DNA of 64,000 nucleotides, from contig NZ_JABJRC010000004.1 in NCBI RefSeq assembly GCF_013131805.1, forward strand, positions 478,588-542,587, written 5' to 3'. This DNA comes from Kribbella sandramycini (lineage in GTDB: Bacteria; Actinomycetota; Actinomycetes; Propionibacteriales; Kribbellaceae). Numbering within the stretch: position 1 is the first letter of the stretch; the number at the start of each line of letters is the position of its first letter. A model generated the notes under the pieces. The model made no database searches, was not told the DNA's origin, and saw only the letters and a program-made list of their open reading frames with translations. A program made the translations under genes and the position numbers. Below are positions 19,499 to 27,626 of the stretch, one piece after another.

Positions 19499-19974
19499 GC
19501 CTGCGCCTGGCCGAGGGCGGACAACCGGTCACGCAGGCGACTCGCCTCGTCCGGGTGCAGACCAGGGATCTTCGCGTCGGTAGCCGGCGTCGCAGTGTGC
19601 AACTCGACGGTGGCGATCCCGTACGCGCGCTCCAGCGGCCCAGCCGTGACGTCGACGAACTGCATCCGCCCGTACGGCACCACGATCAGCTCCCGGAACA
19701 GGACCCCATGGCTGACCATCAGCTCGTCGTCCCGCTCGGCGTACTTCCAGGAACGCTGGTTGCGCCCGATCAGCACCCACGACCACACGAACGCCGCCGC
19801 GACCACCACCAGCGCCAGCACGCCCCAAACCCACCCCACGGTCAGCCCGAGCCCCAGCAGCAACGCAACCGCGACAACGCCGTACGTGATCGCAGAACTC
19901 ACGCGGCGGACACTCGCCAACTGCGGCGAGACCGGCGTCCAGCTGACATCCGAGGGTGCGAAGAGGTTGTCCAC
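19486..19974 (-). CDS. small bPH2 (YdbS-like) membrane protein
   Basis: 162 residues starting at GTG 19974. Two membrane segments (ITYGVVAVALLLGLGLTVGW and GVLALVVVAAAFVWSWVLI) precede one PH-like domain, DDELMVSHGVLFRELIVVPYGRMQFVDV, with the conserved YGRMQ turn. Together with the following gene it forms the YdbS-YdbT pair common in Gram-positive bacteria. It is divergent from nuoD, with matched inverted elements in the shared upstream region. Confidence 0.85.
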   Translation of the reverse strand: MDNLFAPSDVSWTPVSPQLASVRRVSSAITYGVVAVALLLGLGLTVGWVWGVLALVVVAAAFVWSWVLIGRNQRSWKYAERDDELMVSHGVLFRELIVVPYGRMQFVDVTAGPLERAYGIATVELHTATPATDAKIPGLHPDEASRLRDRLSALGQAQAWGL

Positions 19975-19990
19975 GCCCCCAGCCTGTCAC

Positions 19991-20097
19991 AGTGTGCCGT
20001 GTGTGCTGCAGGTTGAGCGCTGGTGGCGTCCAGGTGCGTGCATCGCGGTGCTTGCCTGGGCGTCGGCAGCGCCAAGCTGTAGCGCTCACGGCACACT
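19991..20097. promoter_or_regulatory. matched inverted elements at the divergent PH/nuoD promoters
   Basis: AGTGTGCCGTG at 19991-20001 and its exact complement CACGGCACACT at 20087-20097 face each other; extending each to 22 bases keeps 18 matches. The nuoD-side copy ends in CACACT, seven bases before the nuoD ATG, and the other lies 16 bases before the PH gene start, so the elements probably include the two -10 regions. Shared regulation is inferred. Confidence 0.5.
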
Positions 20098-20104
20098 AGT
20101 GGTC

Positions 20105-21304
20105 ATGAGCGTTGAACGAGTGGTGGGAGTCGGCGCGGGGGCGGCGGGGTTCGACCCGGCGTACGAGCGGGGTGGGACCGGGAGCGGCTCGGAACTGGCG
20201 ACCACGGACATGGTGCTCAACATCGGTCCGCAGCACCCGGCGACGCATGGCGTACTGCGGTTGCGGCTGACGCTGGACGGCGAGCGGATCGCGGGGTGCG
20301 AGCCGATCGTCGGCTACATGCACCGGGGCGCGGAGAAGCTGTTCGAGGTCCGCGACTACCGGCAGATCATCGTGCTGGCGAACCGGCACGACTGGTTGTC
20401 GGCGTTCGCGAACGAGCTCGGCGTGGTGCTGGCCGTCGAGCGGATGATGGGGCTCGAGGTACCGGTCCGCGCGGTCTGGCTGCGGACGCTCCTGGCCGAG
20501 CTGAACCGGATTCTCAACCACCTGATGTTCCTCGGCTCCTACCCCCTGGAGCTGGGTGCGATCACACCGGTGTTCTATGCGTTCCGCGAGCGCGAGACCG
20601 TGCAGGCCGTGCTGGAGGAGCTGTCCGGCGGCCGGATGCACTACATGTTCAACCGCGTCGGCGGGCTGAAGGAGGACCTGCCCACCGGCTGGCTGGGCCG
20701 CACCGCGCAGGCCTCCGCCGCGGTCCGCAAGCGGCTGCCCGATATCGAGGAGCTCGTCCTCGGCAACGAGATCTTCCGCGCCCGCACGGTCGGCGTCGGC
20801 AAGCTCTCCCCCGAGCTGGTCGCCCAGTACGGCGTCTCCGGCCCGATCGCCCGCGCCTCGGGTGTGGACGCCGATCTGCGCCGCGACGAGCCCTACCTGG
20901 CGTACGGCGAGCTCCAGGACGTACTGCGCGTCGTCACCCGGCCGGACGGCGACTGCTACGCCCGGTTCGCCGTCCTGCTCGACCAGGTCAAGGTCTCCCT
21001 CGACCTGGTCGACGCGTGTCTGGACAAGCTGGCCGCAATGCCGGCCGGCCCGGTGAGCACCCGGCTGCCGAAGATCCTCAAGGTCCCCGAAGGCCAGACC
21101 TACGCCTGGACCGAGAGCCCCCTCGGCCTCAACGGCTACTACCTGGTCTCACGTGGCGACAAGACCCCGTGGCGGCTGAAGCTGCGCTCGGCGAGCTTCA
21201 ACAACATCTCTGCCCTACCTGCGCTGCTCCCCGGCACCATGATCCCGGACATGATCGCCATCCTCGGCAGCATGTTCTTCGTCGTCGGAGACATCGACAA
21301 GTAA
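20105..21304 (+). CDS. stand-alone NuoD-like subunit (NADH-quinone oxidoreductase 49-kDa homologue)
   Basis: 399 residues, full length for NuoD, but no other nuo gene is near. It keeps the N-terminal loop NIGPQHPATHGVLRL (His44), GYMHRGAEKL with Arg74 (equivalent to the Arg methylated by NDUFAF7), ELNRILNHLMFLGSYPLELGA and the C-terminal SFNNISALPALLPGTMIPDMIAI. The quinone-site Tyr of complex I (R-x-D-Y) is Trp97 here (NRHDWLS), and the acidic/cysteine hydrogenase ligands are absent, as in all NuoD. It is probably an accessory NuoD2 for an alternative or partial complex. The ATG lacks a ribosome binding site; CACACT lies seven bases before it. Confidence 0.88.
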   Translation: MSVERVVGVGAGAAGFDPAYERGGTGSGSELATTDMVLNIGPQHPATHGVLRLRLTLDGERIAGCEPIVGYMHRGAEKLFEVRDYRQIIVLANRHDWLSAFANELGVVLAVERMMGLEVPVRAVWLRTLLAELNRILNHLMFLGSYPLELGAITPVFYAFRERETVQAVLEELSGGRMHYMFNRVGGLKEDLPTGWLGRTAQASAAVRKRLPDIEELVLGNEIFRARTVGVGKLSPELVAQYGVSGPIARASGVDADLRRDEPYLAYGELQDVLRVVTRPDGDCYARFAVLLDQVKVSLDLVDACLDKLAAMPAGPVSTRLPKILKVPEGQTYAWTESPLGLNGYYLVSRGDKTPWRLKLRSASFNNISALPALLPGTMIPDMIAILGSMFFVVGDIDK

Positions 21305-21361
21305 CCCCACCCCACCCCCACCCAACCCCCACCCCCGCCCTTGGTGGGTCCGCCCACGAGA

Positions 21362-21421
21362 AGGCGGGGTGGCCAGCCGCACACGCATGGCCAGCCCGCC
21401 TCCTGCTGGGTCAGCCCAGCA
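21362..21421. terminator. two hairpins between convergent nuoD and oxidoreductase genes
   Basis: The first pairs 21362-21375 with 21388-21401 (AGGCGGG.TGGCCA type stem, one mismatch). The second pairs TGCTGGG 21404-21410 with CCCAGCA 21415-21421 around TCAG. Placed between convergent genes, they can stop transcription from either side. The preceding stretch 21305-21345 is C-rich and otherwise featureless. Confidence 0.6.
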
Positions 21422-21441
21422 AATGGGGAGCGAGGGGCAGG

Positions 21442-22161
21442 CTAGAACTGGCGGTCGCGGACCGGCGGGCGGTGCGCGGTGGCGATCAGCTTCTCGATCT
21501 CGGCGGCCGGGGCCGGGGAGCCGGCGTCCTGGGCGCCGCCGACCAGATCCTCGAACGTGATGCCCGCGCCGAGGTACGGGTCGACGTACACGGCGGTCTC
21601 GGGCTCATGCCGCCAACTCTCGGTGAGCGGGCCGACGTCGACGGCGTCCCAGCCGAGCTTGTCGAGCAACTCGACCACAGTGGCCCGCGCCTCGGCATCG
21701 TTACCGGACAACGGCAGCGCGCTGCGGTCCGCGGCGCCGGACGGGCGCGGCAGCGAGTCCAGGTGGACGGCGGCGGTGATGTTGTTGAAGGTCTTGACCG
21801 TCCGGGAATCCTTCAGGTGCCGCTGGACGACCTCCGCCGTCGTCACCTGCTCCTCGTCGAGCTCCTCGATCCGGCCGTCCCGGCTCGGGTAGTAGTTCAG
21901 CGTGTCGATCACGACCTTGCCGGCCAACTGCTCGGCCGGGAGTTCGGCGTACCGGCCGAAGGGGATCGTCACCACGACGATGTCCCCCGCCGTGGCCGCC
22001 TCGACCGCCGTACCGGCCCGGACGCCCAGCTCGGCCGCCTTCTCGCGCAGGCTCTCCGGGCCGCGCGAGTTCGCCAGTACGACGTCATATCCGGCCGCGA
22101 CCGCCTGCTTCGCCACGACGGTGCCGATGTTGCCACTGCCGATGATTCCCAGTGTTGTCAT
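21442..22161 (-). CDS. NAD(P)-binding oxidoreductase of the F420-dependent NADP reductase family
   Basis: 239 residues from ATG 22161. A Rossmann motif opens it (TLGIIGSGNIGTVVAKQAV), followed by VVLANSRGPESL, where NSRGP is the NADP 2'-phosphate loop, then DIVVVTIPFGRYAELP and VVIDTLNYYPSRDG. The C-terminal part (SRTVKTFNNITAAVHLDSLPRP) is usual for this family. Members include F420H2:NADP oxidoreductases; since the window also encodes FbiC, F420 use is plausible, but many relatives act on other substrates. An earlier TTG at 22173 is possible. Confidence 0.75.
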   Translation of the reverse strand: MTTLGIIGSGNIGTVVAKQAVAAGYDVVLANSRGPESLREKAAELGVRAGTAVEAATAGDIVVVTIPFGRYAELPAEQLAGKVVIDTLNYYPSRDGRIEELDEEQVTTAEVVQRHLKDSRTVKTFNNITAAVHLDSLPRPSGAADRSALPLSGNDAEARATVVELLDKLGWDAVDVGPLTESWRHEPETAVYVDPYLGAGITFEDLVGGAQDAGSPAPAAEIEKLIATAHRPPVRDRQF

Positions 22162-22209
22162 ACCGGATGACAACCGGCGGGGTGCCTCCGGTATTTCGCG
22201 ATCGGCCGA

Positions 22210-23001
22210 TCAGATTCCGCGGACGCCGGACTGCGCGATCAGCTCGGTCAGCTCGGCGGCCAGCGCCGGGGCCACCGCGAAGGTCCCGCGGGACGCCGGG
22301 GAGTGCTGCGTGCCGTCGAGGTCGAGGACCTGCAGACCCGCCGCCCGGCAGATCGCTACGCCGGCCATGGTGTCCCACGGCTTGTTGGAGTACATGATCG
22401 TGGCGTCGAAGAAGCCGTTCGCCGTCCAGGTCAGCGCGGTCGCCGCCGTCCCGATCATCCGGAGCCGCTGGACCCGCGGGACGAGCAGGTTGTGCAACTC
22501 GGTCCGGGCCGGGTTGTGCTCGCCGGCGTGCGGGCCGATCGCGTAGTCGCCCATCGCGATCAGCGACTCGTTCAGCGTGGTCGCCTGGCCGCCCTGGATC
22601 GGTTTGCCGTTACAGGTCGCGCCGGCGCCCTCGGCCGCGGCGTACCGGGTGCCGAGCGGCGGGTGGTCGATCACGCCGGCCACCGCGCGGTCGTCGACGA
22701 TCAGGCCGAGCGAGATCGCCCACAGCGGCGTCCCGTGGACGAAGTTCACCGTGCCGTCGATCGGGTCCAGGACCCAGCGGGTGCCCTCGGTCGGGCCGCC
22801 CTCCTCCTCGCCCTGGATGCCGATCTGCGGCGTCTCCCGCTCCAGGAACTCGCGGATCTTCCGCTCGACCGCGAAATCGACCTCGGAGGCCATGTCCCGG
22901 TCGCCCTTGAAGGTGAGCTCACCCGGGCCCCGGGAGTCCGTCACCGTCCGTCCTTCGTCGACGGCGGCCTGGGCGACGGTCAGCAGCTGAGAAAGGTCCA
23001 C
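22210..23001 (-). CDS. inositol monophosphatase family protein
   Basis: 263 residues. Mg-dependent phosphatase fold with GIQGEEEGG (metal Glu), WVLDPIDGTVNFVHG (DPIDGT motif) and the C-terminal WDTMAGVAICRAAG motif. Members hydrolyse inositol phosphate, histidinol phosphate or nucleotide phosphates; the substrate cannot be told from sequence. It stands alone between the oxidoreductase and the DUF6779 gene. Confidence 0.9.
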   Translation of the reverse strand: MDLSQLLTVAQAAVDEGRTVTDSRGPGELTFKGDRDMASEVDFAVERKIREFLERETPQIGIQGEEEGGPTEGTRWVLDPIDGTVNFVHGTPLWAISLGLIVDDRAVAGVIDHPPLGTRYAAAEGAGATCNGKPIQGGQATTLNESLIAMGDYAIGPHAGEHNPARTELHNLLVPRVQRLRMIGTAATALTWTANGFFDATIMYSNKPWDTMAGVAICRAAGLQVLDLDGTQHSPASRGTFAVAPALAAELTELIAQSGVRGI

Positions 23002-23044
23002 GCCTAGAACCTACCGGATGCCGGGAAGCGCTTACCAGCAGTAC

Positions 23045-23485
23045 TCAGGAGGCGGCGAGACCACGCAGTTTGAGATCGACCACGGTGGGCGCGTCGGCCT
23101 GGGAGTGTTTGTCGCCGGCGGCAACGACCGTGGCGACCTCTTCGTCGATCTTGTCCAGCCGGGCGTCGATCTTGTCCAGGCGGCGCTGCATCAGGTCGAC
23201 GAACTCGGCGTTCTCGACGACGCGGGCGCTGGTGATCCGGGAGTACTCCTGCGCGACCTGGACACGCTCGTCGGCGTGGGCCAGCCGCTCGACCAGCAAC
23301 TGGTGGCGCAACAGCATCGAGGCGGCGACAGCCACCGCGACGGCAGCGATCGCTGCCCCGCGGAGAATCCAGGTGTTCTGCGTGAACAGCGCGACGCTGA
23401 CACAGAGGCAGACAACGATCAGCGATGCGTTGGCGACGGTGAGAACGGTGGTCCTGGTTCGACGGCGGCTACCCCTTGACCCCAT
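23045..23485 (-). CDS. DUF6779-like membrane protein with a coiled coil
   Basis: 146 residues. A basic N-terminus (GSRGSRRRTRTT) precedes two membrane segments (VLTVANASLIVVCLCVSVALF and GAAIAAVAVAVAASMLL), then a long helical stretch, ERLAHADERVQVAQEYSRI..., ending with two KIDARLDKIDEE-type heptads. Position directly after DUF3180 matches M. tuberculosis Rv3604c, an actinobacterial membrane protein of unknown role. The gene lies 11 bases after DUF3180 and is probably in the folate operon transcript. Confidence 0.75.
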   Translation of the reverse strand: MGSRGSRRRTRTTVLTVANASLIVVCLCVSVALFTQNTWILRGAAIAAVAVAVAASMLLRHQLLVERLAHADERVQVAQEYSRITSARVVENAEFVDLMQRRLDKIDARLDKIDEEVATVVAAGDKHSQADAPTVVDLKLRGLAAS

Positions 23486-23496
23486 GGACCGTCATG

Positions 23497-24018
23497 TTAG
23501 GCGGTCTGGTCCGGGTCCTCGGGAATACGACACGCACGTTCCAGCAATAATCCGGCCGTGACGACCAGCACCGAGATCACGGCGGCGAGACCGGCCATGA
23601 TCACTCTGTTACGAGGTCCGGAGGCGCTCACGCCTCGCAGGAAGCTTAACGCGAACCCTGCGTACACACCGGTGCACAACGCGCCGACGAAAGCGCTCGC
23701 CTTTCCGATCAGCAACAGGAACACCGCGCGCGAGGCCTCGATCCGCTCCCGCCGCACCTGCACCCGCTGATGGGTGTTCCGCGCCGCGGCCAGCAGCAGC
23801 GCGGCCAGGAAGGCCCATGCGATCAGCGTCAGCCAGGAGACCGCCGGCGCGACGCCGCCGCCGGCCTCGATCGCCCTCACCATCGTGAAGCCGATCGCCG
23901 TGCACAGGACGGCGATCGCGACCAGCAGCCGGCGTGACGTCGGCCGTACCGAGCCCGGGCGGGGCGGCTCCTGACCGGAACCAGGCGCCCGGCCGGACTC
24001 GGGACCGCCGGTGGCCAC
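23497..24018 (-). CDS. DUF3180 membrane protein
   Basis: 173 residues from GTG 24018. Four hydrophobic segments: RRLLVAIAVLCTAIGFTMV, VSWLTLIAWAFLAALLLAAA, AVFLLLIGKASAFVGALCTGV and RVIMAGLAAVISVLVVTAG. The family is actinobacterial and nearly always follows folK (Rv3605c). Function unknown. The GTG overlaps the folK stop (TAGTG), which sets the start. Confidence 0.88.
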   Translation of the reverse strand: MATGGPESGRAPGSGQEPPRPGSVRPTSRRLLVAIAVLCTAIGFTMVRAIEAGGGVAPAVSWLTLIAWAFLAALLLAAARNTHQRVQVRRERIEASRAVFLLLIGKASAFVGALCTGVYAGFALSFLRGVSASGPRNRVIMAGLAAVISVLVVTAGLLLERACRIPEDPDQTA

Positions 24019-24575
24019 TACTGGAGCTCGAGGTCGAGCTTGGACACCCCGTCGGTGCCGACCTTGCCCAGCAGCTCCGCGACCGGGCCGTGCCCGGGCA
24101 GCTCGGCGTCCGGCTCGATGTCGAGCCACGGCGCCAGCACGAAGGCCCGCTCATGGGCCCGCGGGTGCGGGATGGTCAGCTCGTCGGACTCGATCGTCTT
24201 CTTGCCGTAGGTGATCAGGTCGACGTCGAGGGTCCGCGGGGCGCCCTTCACACTGCGCTCCCGGCCGAAGGCCTGCTCGACCGCGTGCGCACGGTCCAGC
24301 AGCAGGTCCACCGAGAGGGTGGTGTCGGCCAGCAGGACGATGTTCAGGTACGGGCCGGACTCCTCCGGGCCGCCGATCGGCTGCGTCTCGTAGACCGGCG
24401 AGACGTCGACGACGACGACGTCCGGGGTGTCCCGCAGCGCGTCGATCGCGCCCTGCAGGTTCGCCTCACGGTCGCCGAGATTACTGCCGAGCGACAGGAT
24501 CACCTGGCGGATCGGCTTGAGGCCACCGCTCAGGGTGTCCGCGTCGATGACGTAAGGACTTGGGGTCTCAGTCAC
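24018..24575 (-). CDS. folK: 2-amino-4-hydroxy-6-hydroxymethyldihydropteridine diphosphokinase
   Basis: 185 residues. It transfers pyrophosphate from ATP to 6-hydroxymethyldihydropterin in folate synthesis. Motifs: LSLGSNLGDREANLQ, VSPVYETQPIGGPEESGPYLNIV, and RTLDVDLITYG...LTIPHPRAHERAFVLAPW with the metal-binding Asp pair. GTG 24575 overlaps the folB stop (GTGA), which fixes the start; an upstream in-frame start would reach far into folB. Confidence 0.95.
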   Translation of the reverse strand: MTETPSPYVIDADTLSGGLKPIRQVILSLGSNLGDREANLQGAIDALRDTPDVVVVDVSPVYETQPIGGPEESGPYLNIVLLADTTLSVDLLLDRAHAVEQAFGRERSVKGAPRTLDVDLITYGKKTIESDELTIPHPRAHERAFVLAPWLDIEPDAELPGHGPVAELLGKVGTDGVSKLDLELQ

Positions 24576-24961
24576 GAGGATTCTCCGGCTCTGCGCTGCA
24601 CGGTCAGGACAACGTCGTCGAACGGCACCGAGATCGGCGCCGAGGGTTTGTGGATGGTCACCGCGGTCGCTGTCACCCGCCGGTCGGCGAGACACAGGTC
24701 GGCGATGCGCTGGGCGAGGGTCTCGATCAGGTCCACCGGGTCGTTCTCGATCGCTTGGTGCACCTGCTCGGCGACCACGCCGTAGTTCACGGTGTCGGCC
24801 AGGTCGTCGGAGGCGGCCGCGGGCCGGGTGTCCAGCTCCAGCCGGACGTCCACGACGAACTCCTGCCCATCGGCCCGCTCGTGCTCGAAAACCCCATGGC
24901 GCCCGAACCCGCGGATGCCCCGGATCTCGATCACGTCAGGGGAGGCCAAGGGCCCACTCAT
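24572..24961 (-). CDS. folB: dihydroneopterin aldolase
   Basis: 129 residues. It cleaves dihydroneopterin to 6-hydroxymethyldihydropterin and glycolaldehyde. Segments: IEIRGIRGFGRHGVFEHERADGQEFVVDV, where the GVFEHE stretch binds the pterin, DTVNYGVVAEQV, LIETLAQRIADLCL (Glu for pterin binding) and the C-terminal VTIHKPSAPI with the catalytic Lys. AGGAGG lies before ATG 24961, which overlaps the previous gene by ATGA. Confidence 0.95.
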   Translation of the reverse strand: MSGPLASPDVIEIRGIRGFGRHGVFEHERADGQEFVVDVRLELDTRPAAASDDLADTVNYGVVAEQVHQAIENDPVDLIETLAQRIADLCLADRRVTATAVTIHKPSAPISVPFDDVVLTVQRRAGESS

Positions 24962-25431
24962 TCCGCCTCCTCCTGTTGACCCCCAGACGACAGTACCGGG
25001 GAGGCGTGGTGGATCCACAACCGCCAGCCGGAGGAAGTTCGGCGGAAGACGTTCGTCGCGAGCGCCTTACCGCCCGCGAATCCTTCCTCCGGAGCGCCTT
25101 CACCCGACGACAGGACATTCTCCGTACACGTGACGTATGCCACGTCTTCATCCACGCGTACCGAGATATCGGTGAGGAAGAACTGGATGTACGGCGTGTT
25201 CGCGAAGATCATCGCCCACGCGCGCATCATCTCCGAGTAGCCGGAGATGGCCGCGTTCCCGGGGTGGATGCAGACCGGGTCGGGCTCCGGCAGCCAGACG
25301 GCCGCCATCAGATCCAGGTCGCCGGCCTCGAAGGCGTTGTAGAACGCGGTGTTCGCGTTCAGCACGACGTCCTCGACGGTCGCACCGCGCGCGCCGTCAC
25401 CCGGCCGCGGGTTGGCGGACCCTTCCGTCAT
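24958..25431 (-). CDS. NTF2/SnoaL-like small protein within the folate operon
   Basis: 157 residues. The NTF2-like fold is visible as AFYNAFEAGDLDLMAAVWLPEPDPVCIHPG, followed by SEMMRAWAMIFANTPYIQFFLTDISVRVDEDVAYVTC and a C-terminal WRLWIHHASPV. Orthologues sit between folP and folB in Streptomyces-type folate operons, with no proven function. The ATG at 25431 overlaps the folP stop and its own stop overlaps folB, so translation is coupled on both sides. Confidence 0.85.
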   Translation of the reverse strand: MTEGSANPRPGDGARGATVEDVVLNANTAFYNAFEAGDLDLMAAVWLPEPDPVCIHPGNAAISGYSEMMRAWAMIFANTPYIQFFLTDISVRVDEDVAYVTCTENVLSSGEGAPEEGFAGGKALATNVFRRTSSGWRLWIHHASPVLSSGGQQEEAE

Positions 25432-26285
25432 ACGGTTCCCCATCTCTTCGCCACCCGGACCGCGTCCACACTCGGCGCCACGGCGTGGGCCCGGACGCAC
25501 CAGGCTCCTGCCGCGGCGGCCAGGGCGGAAACAGCCGCGCTCGCATCGTCTCGTCGGACGGCGGGCCTCGGCTCGCCGGTCTGCTCGTCGGCCAGCAGCC
25601 TACCCAGGAACGCCTTCCGGCTCGCACCGATCAGCAACGGCCGCTCCAGGACGGCGAATTCGCGCAGCCGGCGCAGGATCTCCCAGTTGTGGTCGGCGTT
25701 CTTCGCGAAACCGAGCCCCGGATCCAGCGCGACCCGGCTCAGGTCGACCCCGGCCGCCCGCATCGCGGCGATCCGGTCGGCCAGCTCCTCGATCACCTCG
25801 GCGACGACATCGCCGTACTCGGCCTTGTTCTGCATGTCGATCGAGTGGCCGCGCCAATGCATGCAGACATAGGGAGTACGCCGTTCGGCCACCAGCGCGA
25901 GCATGTCGGGATCGGCCTGGCCGCCGGACACGTCGTTGATCACCGCGGCACCGGCATCCAGCGCGAGCGCCGCGACCTCGGAGCGCATCGTGTCGACCGA
26001 GATCAGCGCGCCCTCGGCGGCCAGCGTCTCGATCACCGGCAGCACCCGGCGGATCTCCTCGGCCGGCGCCGGGCGCGCGGCGCCGGGCCGGGTCGACTCA
26101 CCGCCGACATCCAGCAGATCGGCGCCCGCGGCCAGCAGCTCCCGGCCGTGTTTGATCGCGGCGGCCGGCTCGAACCACTCGCCGCCGTCGGAGAACGAAT
26201 CCGGCGTGACGTTCACGACGCCCATGACGAGGCACCGGTCGAGCACCGGTAACCCGCCGACGTGACCCCACGAACCGTTCTCCAC
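25428..26285 (-). CDS. folP: dihydropteroate synthase
   Basis: 285 residues. It condenses hydroxymethyldihydropterin pyrophosphate with p-aminobenzoate; sulfonamides compete here. Motifs: MGVVNVTPDSFSDGG, DVGGESTRPGA, INDVSGG, DPGLGFAK (pterin Asp), GASRKAFLG and the C-terminal VRAHAV (R-x-H). GTG 26285 is the start. folE, its usual neighbour, is separated by a serine protease gene. Confidence 0.96.
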   Translation of the reverse strand: MENGSWGHVGGLPVLDRCLVMGVVNVTPDSFSDGGEWFEPAAAIKHGRELLAAGADLLDVGGESTRPGAARPAPAEEIRRVLPVIETLAAEGALISVDTMRSEVAALALDAGAAVINDVSGGQADPDMLALVAERRTPYVCMHWRGHSIDMQNKAEYGDVVAEVIEELADRIAAMRAAGVDLSRVALDPGLGFAKNADHNWEILRRLREFAVLERPLLIGASRKAFLGRLLADEQTGEPRPAVRRDDASAAVSALAAAAGAWCVRAHAVAPSVDAVRVAKRWGTV

Positions 26286-26342
26286 CTGCCCACCGTAGTG
26301 GGCGGCGCCGACACGGTCGGAATCAGCTACCCGGAACGCGCG

Positions 26343-27485
26343 CTAGTTGCCGAGGACGAGCTCGGACTGGGTGGCTTGCAGGGCCTCGCCGATCGGCTGG
26401 GCGTAGGACTCGTTGGCCCGGTCGTACTGATCCAGGCACTTGCCGTCGATCAGGGCGGCGCCGCTGGTGATGCCCTGGGCCCAGTTGCCCGTCATGGTCG
26501 CGCCGCCGGAGTCACCGGAGCGGACGCACGCCGTGTGCTGGAACAGGCCGCGGACGACCTTGTTGTTGCCGTAGTTGACCGTGACGTTGCGGGCGACGAT
26601 CCGGCCACAGGACCAGCCCGTGCTCTTCCCGGATTTGCAGACCTCGGCGCCGACGGTGGCATTGGTGTAACCGTGGACGGCGATATTCGCGCGGCCCCAG
26701 CCCTCGATGTAGCCCTGCTGGTCCCAGCCTTCGATCACGTCGACCGAGCCGTAGTCGTTCCCCGGGAAGCTCGAGGTGAGCGTGTTGCCGAGGATGTACC
26801 CGTTCCGGGAGAAGGAGGGTTTGCCGGAGGTGCAGTGGCCGGCGGTCAGGAAGATCCGGGTGCCCTTGCTGTTGCGGGCGTTGAACCCGAGCGAGCAGAC
26901 GTAGCCGGTGTTCTTGTCGACCTGGAAGCCGCCGCGCAGGCTGAAGTCGTCAGCCGTCGGCACGACCTTGCCGTACGCCGTCTTCACGGTGACCTGGTCG
27001 CCGTACTCCTTGGCGCGGCGCAGGAAGCGCTCGGTGAAGACATCCCGCGCGCCCTTGGGCACGCTGACCACGACCGTGCCGCTGATCGGATCGACGTACC
27101 AGGAGCGGACCTTGCCGGCGGTCTGCCGGTCGGCCAGCTTGTTCAGCTCGGCCTGGACCGCGCCGAGCTCGGCCGCGGTGTGCCGGACCAGCTTGGGTAC
27201 GGCGCCGGCCGCGCGCACCAGCTCCGCGGTCGCGGCATCCGACACGGCGACCACGAGCTCACCCGTGGAGTCGTAGTACGCGCCGACGGCCCGCTCGCCG
27301 ACCTGGGCCTCGACCGCATCGGCGGCGGCCAGAGGCGACTTGCCGATCAGTTTGGTCGGCTCGACCCGCGGTTTGGCCGCAGGGCCCCGATCATCCGCGG
27401 TGGCCCAGCTGGCGGCTGCCAACCCGGCCGCGGTGAGTAGTGCAGCGCCGGCGAGTGCGGCGCCGGCCCGGTAACGCCCCGACAT
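26343..27485 (-). CDS. secreted streptogrisin/alpha-lytic-type S1 serine protease (preproenzyme)
   Basis: 380 residues with a strong AGGAGG ribosome binding site. Signal peptide about 1-30 (ALAGAALLTAAGLAAASWATA), a prodomain of about 150 residues (VRSWYVDPISGTVVVSVPKGA), and a mature protease from about 181. Catalytic triad: His217 (LTAGHC), Asp244 (GNDYGSVDV), Ser326 (RSGDSGGA). Four cysteines suit the disulfides of this family. It interrupts the usual folE-folP adjacency, so it looks like an insertion of an exoenzyme gene with its own signals. Confidence 0.93.
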   Translation of the reverse strand: MSGRYRAGAALAGAALLTAAGLAAASWATADDRGPAAKPRVEPTKLIGKSPLAAADAVEAQVGERAVGAYYDSTGELVVAVSDAATAELVRAAGAVPKLVRHTAAELGAVQAELNKLADRQTAGKVRSWYVDPISGTVVVSVPKGARDVFTERFLRRAKEYGDQVTVKTAYGKVVPTADDFSLRGGFQVDKNTGYVCSLGFNARNSKGTRIFLTAGHCTSGKPSFSRNGYILGNTLTSSFPGNDYGSVDVIEGWDQQGYIEGWGRANIAVHGYTNATVGAEVCKSGKSTGWSCGRIVARNVTVNYGNNKVVRGLFQHTACVRSGDSGGATMTGNWAQGITSGAALIDGKCLDQYDRANESYAQPIGEALQATQSELVLGN

Positions 27486-27626
27486 TCCTTGTCCTCCTCA
27501 CGGCCGGCGCCCGGTCCCCGTCGAACGAACGCCAATACGGAAAGTAACGGCAACGCAACGGAATGTCTACAGCCACCAGCTCACAATCCCCAACGATCGA
27601 TCACCGGCCCGGGCTACGGCCGGATC

